A stretch of 64,000 nucleotides of DNA from Aquimarina sp. BL5 (lineage in GTDB: Bacteria > Bacteroidota > Bacteroidia > Flavobacteriales > Flavobacteriaceae): NCBI RefSeq assembly GCF_003443675.1, contig NZ_CP031963.1:3991501-4055500 (forward strand). Reading direction: 5' to 3'. The notes beneath the pieces are model-generated. The model was given only the letters and a program-made list of their open reading frames with translations, had not been told where the DNA came from and searched no databases. Of this stretch, positions 60,624-64,000 are shown piece after piece. Position 1 is the first letter of the stretch; each line of letters opens with the position of its first letter. The position numbers and the translations under genes are program-made.

Positions 60624-61052
60624 CTATATTTTTTTTAATACAAATAAATTTGCTGGTGACTCCGCATACAGTATAAACCCTTTTTCCTTTTCGTTAAAAA
60701 GCTTGATGGTTTCAGATCCTAATAGTTTCAAAATTTCATCATTAAATGTAGAATAGAAACTTATTAAGAAAGTATTGTCATACTCATGTTGGATTTCAAA
60801 ATCTCCTTCATCAATCTTTTCTAAATCTTCTAATAAGATAAATTGATTTTTTATAAACTTTATTTGATAGCTACAATATAAGCTACTAGAATTCGATTCA
60901 CAATAATGTTTATTGGTCATATCCTTACATAGATTCCAATCATTTTGTAATGATACTATTATGTTAGAAGAAATGTCTTGAGAAAATAAAAAACCACTTA
61001 TAAGTGATATTATGAGTAGATAGCATATTTTACTATGTAATGTGAATCTCAA
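60624..61052 (-). CDS. Small exported protein of unknown function
   Basis: The 142-residue protein begins with a hydrophobic signal segment ending GFLFSQD. It has four cysteines (at DWNLCKDMTNKHYCES and SSLYCSYQIKF, plus one in the signal) that may form a disulfide. No family is recognised. Its start overlaps the stop of the mannosyltransferase-like gene by 4 bases, so it belongs to the same operon. Confidence 0.75.
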   Translation of the reverse strand: MRFTLHSKICYLLIISLISGFLFSQDISSNIIVSLQNDWNLCKDMTNKHYCESNSSSLYCSYQIKFIKNQFILLEDLEKIDEGDFEIQHEYDNTFLISFYSTFNDEILKLLGSETIKLFNEKEKGFILYAESPANLFVLKKI

Positions 61053-62428
61053 GTATAAATAGATTTTAGTGAAACTATTTTTGTGTTTTTAAACACTTCG
61101 GAAATAAAAATACCAAATACAACACTATATTCTAGAGCAACAAACCATAAATTTTCTTTAAAATCGGGATGTATATATGCAGTATAACTAAATATAATAA
61201 CGAATGACCACCAAATAGGGAACTTATATTTTGTAAAAACACAAAGGGCTAAAGGAACTGCCAGATACCAGGGATGTACTGTAGTTGATAAGAAATAATA
61301 GCTGCAAATCCCTACCATCATTACCGTGATTAACTGAGCTGAACTTTTGTTTTTCCTTAAAAAAGTGAGTAGCAAAAGGATCCCAATCACAATTAATGGT
61401 AAAATCTTACCAACCGTGCCAATGATATTCCAACCAATAGTTTGGTATCCTATCCAGCGAATGATGTAATAGATACTCGCATTGAATTCAAAATTCTGAA
61501 ACCAAAGACCAATAGTTTTACCAAAATTTGAGATAAATTCTAAAGATAAGAAAGGAGCAAAAAGAACTACAGTAGTTATAATAACTATACTATAAAATCC
61601 AATAAGCTTTAAAAACCGATATTTTAGACTGATCTTATCGAAGTCGACTATGAACTTCTGGAAGAATAACGGTAAAAATAATAATGGAATTAGTTTCACT
61701 GAAACAGAAAGTGCTAGAGCAATGGCTGCCCAATACCAATATCCTTTTTGCAGTAGATATAATGACCAGATAATAAAAAATATCATGACTGATTCAAAAT
61801 GAAGGTTTCCAGTGAGCTCGAGAATAACAAATGGATTCAGGATGTACCAAAATATTCTGTTTTCTGGTATTTGGAGTAGTCTTAATAATTTTCTTCCAAA
61901 GAAGAAAGTACCGATATCTGCCAAAATAATCAAAAATCGCATAACCACTACTGAGCCCAGAATACTTTTTCCAGCAAAAATTCCGGCAATTAAGTAACAA
62001 AACTGACTTACAGGAGGATAATTGGTATAATGACTACCATTAAGTGTGCCCATTCCTTCATAAAGTTCTTGTGCTTGAGCAATTGGAGCACTACCCTGGG
62101 CAATCCATATTTCTGGTAATGATAGATATGGATTAAATCCTTCTAGTAGCATGCGACCATCCCAGATAAATCGGTAAAAATCTTGAGATAGATTTGGTAT
62201 GGCGAATAGAAATATAATTCTAAATCCTAAAGCAATACTTGCTAAGAGTTTAATACTATTAGGATTAGTCTGAACGATTTTATAGGACAGAAAGAATAAT
62301 CCAGTCCACAGACCAAACATTTTTAGGAAGTCAATGCGATCTAGTCGATATGCAAAATTCCAATAAAATAAGGCGCAAACTACGGTAAAGATAATGGAGA
62401 ACTTATGGTATTTCCAAAGTCTAACCAT
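61049..62428 (-). CDS. Membrane mannosyltransferase-like protein (GT87/DUF2029 type)
   Basis: The 459-residue protein has about eleven membrane helices. An early loop contains SQDFYRFIWDGRMLLEGFNPYLSLPE (in parts), a lumenal acidic motif typical of C-type glycosyltransferases using polyprenyl-phosphate sugar donors. YTNYPPVSQFCYLIAG and ALSVSVKLIPLLFLPLFF follow. It likely transfers a sugar outside the cytoplasmic membrane. It shares a one-base overlap with the upstream glycosyltransferase gene. Confidence 0.85.
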   Translation of the reverse strand: MVRLWKYHKFSIIFTVVCALFYWNFAYRLDRIDFLKMFGLWTGLFFLSYKIVQTNPNSIKLLASIALGFRIIFLFAIPNLSQDFYRFIWDGRMLLEGFNPYLSLPEIWIAQGSAPIAQAQELYEGMGTLNGSHYTNYPPVSQFCYLIAGIFAGKSILGSVVVMRFLIILADIGTFFFGRKLLRLLQIPENRIFWYILNPFVILELTGNLHFESVMIFFIIWSLYLLQKGYWYWAAIALALSVSVKLIPLLFLPLFFQKFIVDFDKISLKYRFLKLIGFYSIVIITTVVLFAPFLSLEFISNFGKTIGLWFQNFEFNASIYYIIRWIGYQTIGWNIIGTVGKILPLIVIGILLLLTFLRKNKSSAQLITVMMVGICSYYFLSTTVHPWYLAVPLALCVFTKYKFPIWWSFVIIFSYTAYIHPDFKENLWFVALEYSVVFGIFISEVFKNTKIVSLKSIYT

Positions 62429-63900
62429 TACATTTTAGAAGTAACTGACTTAAAGAATACAAAACCAAATCCGAGGAATAACATGATGTGAAATAAAAAC
62501 AATCCAAAATCCTGAAGTTTAAAAGCACTGTATAAAGCAAATGCAAAATAGCACATAAGAATCGCTTCTATGATTGTATTTCCAGAAATATTCTTATTCA
62601 CGTATTTATTTCCTTTCCAGGAATCCTTAAGTGTATTTATATTGAATTTTGGCGTTCTGATAAATTCGCTTTTCTTTCCAAAATGACCTTCTAGAACTGC
62701 CATTGAATTATGTACAGAGAACCCCATCGCTATAGAAAAGAAAGTAAAAAACATCTTTATATATTCTATAAAGTTCCAAAATCCACCTTTATGAATTTTC
62801 TTAAAGGTGTGCCAGTAGCAAAAGAAAAATATCACAGTACTTAATGCAAAGAAGGCAATCACATTAAAATACCAGCTAAACATTGGATTGCTATTTTTAA
62901 TGTACATCACCGGAACACTTAATATTGCAACTAGCAGTACTAATAAAAACATACTACTATTTAATAAGTGAAAGAAACTATGGAATTTGGTTTTAATGGA
63001 TACCGTTTTATCTTTCAGCATTTTCCAATACAGTTTCTGGAAGTTTTCTGCAGCACCTTTGTTCCATCTAAACTGTTGCGATCGAGCAGCGCTTATAACA
63101 ACGGGCAACTCGGCAGGAGTTTCTACCTCTTCCAGATACTTGAATTTCCATTTCTTGAGCTGGGCTCTATAACTTAAGTCTAAATCTTCTGTTAACGTAT
63201 CTCCTTGCCAGTTTCCGGCATCCTCAATACATTTCTTTCTCCATACACCTGCGGTTCCATTAAAATTAATAAAGTGATCTTTATAATTACGACCTACCTG
63301 TTCCATCGTAAAATGAAAATCCAGCGCAAATGCCTGAATTTTGGTCAACATCGAATAATCTCTATTAATATGTCCCCAGCGAGTTTGTACAACACCTATT
63401 TTATCATTTTTAAAATAAGGAATTGTCTGAAGCAACCATTTTTTACCAGGAAGAAAGTCGGCATCAAAGATTGCTATAAATTCACCTTTAGCAATTTTTA
63501 ATCCTTCTTTTAAAGCTCCTGCTTTAAAACCTGTTCTATCTTCTCGGCAGATATGCTTAATATCTAAACCGGTGTTTTGTAGTTGTTTAATATGGGTTGC
63601 AGTAGTATTCACAGATTCGTCTGTAGAGTCATCTAATACTTGTATTTCTAGCTTGTCTTTAGGATACTCCAATAACGCAATGTTATCCAATAAACGTTCC
63701 ATTACATAGAGTTCATTATATACTGGTAATTGAATGGTGACGTAAGGAGTTTCTTCTTCTTTGGAAAGGTCAAAAGTAGGAGAATTATCATCTAGTTTAC
63801 GAGACTTAAGATAATTGAAAAGTAAATTCAACTGTGCTAAACTATACAAGAAAATGATTAGTAAAGCTACTGTATAAATAACAATGATAGCAATATCCAT
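62428..63900 (-). CDS. Family 2 glycosyltransferase, cellulose-synthase-like
   Basis: The 490-residue protein has an N-terminal membrane helix (about 3-25) and a GT2 domain with QLPVYNELYVMERLL, VLDDSTDES, the metal-binding IFDADFLPG (about 144-152), GDTLTEDLDLSYRAQ and the processive motif QQFRWNKGAAENF. Four or so C-terminal membrane helices follow. This layout matches CESA/mannan-synthase-like enzymes that make beta-linked glycans or glycolipids. It overlaps its neighbours by one base on both sides. Confidence 0.92.
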   Translation of the reverse strand: MDIAIIVIYTVALLIIFLYSLAQLNLLFNYLKSRKLDDNSPTFDLSKEEETPYVTIQLPVYNELYVMERLLDNIALLEYPKDKLEIQVLDDSTDESVNTTATHIKQLQNTGLDIKHICREDRTGFKAGALKEGLKIAKGEFIAIFDADFLPGKKWLLQTIPYFKNDKIGVVQTRWGHINRDYSMLTKIQAFALDFHFTMEQVGRNYKDHFINFNGTAGVWRKKCIEDAGNWQGDTLTEDLDLSYRAQLKKWKFKYLEEVETPAELPVVISAARSQQFRWNKGAAENFQKLYWKMLKDKTVSIKTKFHSFFHLLNSSMFLLVLLVAILSVPVMYIKNSNPMFSWYFNVIAFFALSTVIFFFCYWHTFKKIHKGGFWNFIEYIKMFFTFFSIAMGFSVHNSMAVLEGHFGKKSEFIRTPKFNINTLKDSWKGNKYVNKNISGNTIIEAILMCYFAFALYSAFKLQDFGLFLFHIMLFLGFGFVFFKSVTSKM

Positions 63901-64000
63901 TATGCAAAGCTATATTTAAAAATCCAACTTAAAATCTTAACGCCTGCAAAGATAGCACCTTTTATGGTTCCTGAAACTTTTGAGACGCCTATTCTCTTTT
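63900..64000 (-). CDS. C-terminal end of a family 2 glycosyltransferase (cut by window edge)
   Basis: An open frame enters from the right edge and ends at a TAA (63902-63900) that overlaps the next ATG by one base. The 32 visible residues contain GVSKVSGTIKGAIFAG and KILSWIFKYSF. I recognise this as the usual end of polyprenyl-phosphate-mannose-synthase-like GT2 proteins in Flavobacteriia. It would make the lipid-linked donor for the downstream mannosyltransferase-like protein; that link is inference. Confidence 0.75.
   Translation of the reverse strand, partial: KRIGVSKVSGTIKGAIFAGVKILSWIFKYSFA

Noticed and set aside
1-64000. CRISPR array, insertion sequence, prophage or integrative element
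   Set aside because: No regularly spaced direct repeats, transposase, integrase or phage structural genes were seen on either strand.

Overview
The window looks like a chromosomal segment of a marine-type member of the Flavobacteriaceae (Bacteroidota), possibly Aquimarina or a close relative. Evidence is the low G+C content, TAnnTTTG-type -7 promoter boxes with few Shine-Dalgarno sequences, a DnaE polymerase with a fused N-terminal proofreading exonuclease, a mevalonate pathway with a UbiA-type geranylgeranylglyceryl-phosphate synthase-like enzyme, many DUF families common in Flavobacteriia, and interspersed palindromic repeats of types I recall from this group. There is no rRNA, CRISPR array, transposase, integrase or phage gene. 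Most of it is ordinary core or accessory chromosome.

Layout. 0-2 kb: end of a leucine-rich-repeat protein, a membrane AraC regulator and tRNA-Leu(UAG). 2.3-7.6 kb: M20 dipeptidase, a BlaI/M56 (BlaR1-like) sensor pair with a visible operator, and a DUF4407 membrane protein. 7.6-13.5 kb: a trans-4-hydroxy-L-proline catabolic operon (FAD-dependent D-hydroxyproline dehydrogenase, epimerase, semialdehyde dehydrogenase, DapA-type deaminase) with a divergent AraC regulator. 13.5-20.5 kb: a MutS-like membrane ATPase, then a compact minus-strand operon from ruvC and hemW through a methyltransferase, cyclase, DUF4260, DUF4230, GNAT and YjbR proteins. 20.5-24.3 kb: two TonB-C-like exported proteins around a second BlaI/M56 pair whose M56 protein carries a duplicated C-terminal domain. 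24.4-27.4 kb: DUF456, a short RiPP-precursor-like peptide, tRNA-Asp(GUC) followed by stacked hairpins, DUF58 and trxA. 28-36.6 kb: an unrecognised 458-residue lipoprotein with palindromes upstream, dnaE, a MarR-GNAT fusion with a perfect operator, and a double DUF6252 lipoprotein.

37-48.6 kb: rpsP-rimM-trmN6 operon, PepSY-like protein, glutaryl-CoA dehydrogenase, a decarboxylase/LysE/Lrp amino-acid module, a GDPD-flavoprotein-DUF1697 run, and a tspO-tetR operon. 48.7-55.8 kb: mvaD, mevalonate kinase and a UbiA prenyltransferase, then about 3 kb of accessory sequence (repeat, orphan 278-residue protein, small exported protein, nitrilase), then an RsuA/RluB-type pseudouridine synthase in which the expected catalytic Asp reads Glu. 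56-59.8 kb: a LytS/LytTR two-component pair divergent from an erythromycin-esterase-like protein and a small membrane protein. 59.8-64 kb: a minus-strand glycosyltransferase operon with overlapping genes.

The best candidates for something new are the repeat family at 3.7 and 51.7 kb with a covarying closing stem, the orphan RiPP-like peptide at 25.4 kb, the orphan two-domain protein at 52.1 kb, the two BlaI/M56 systems with different palindromic operators, the pseudouridine synthase with Glu at its catalytic position, and several strong hairpins in gene-free stretches. Family assignments come from reading motifs by eye; no database search was run.
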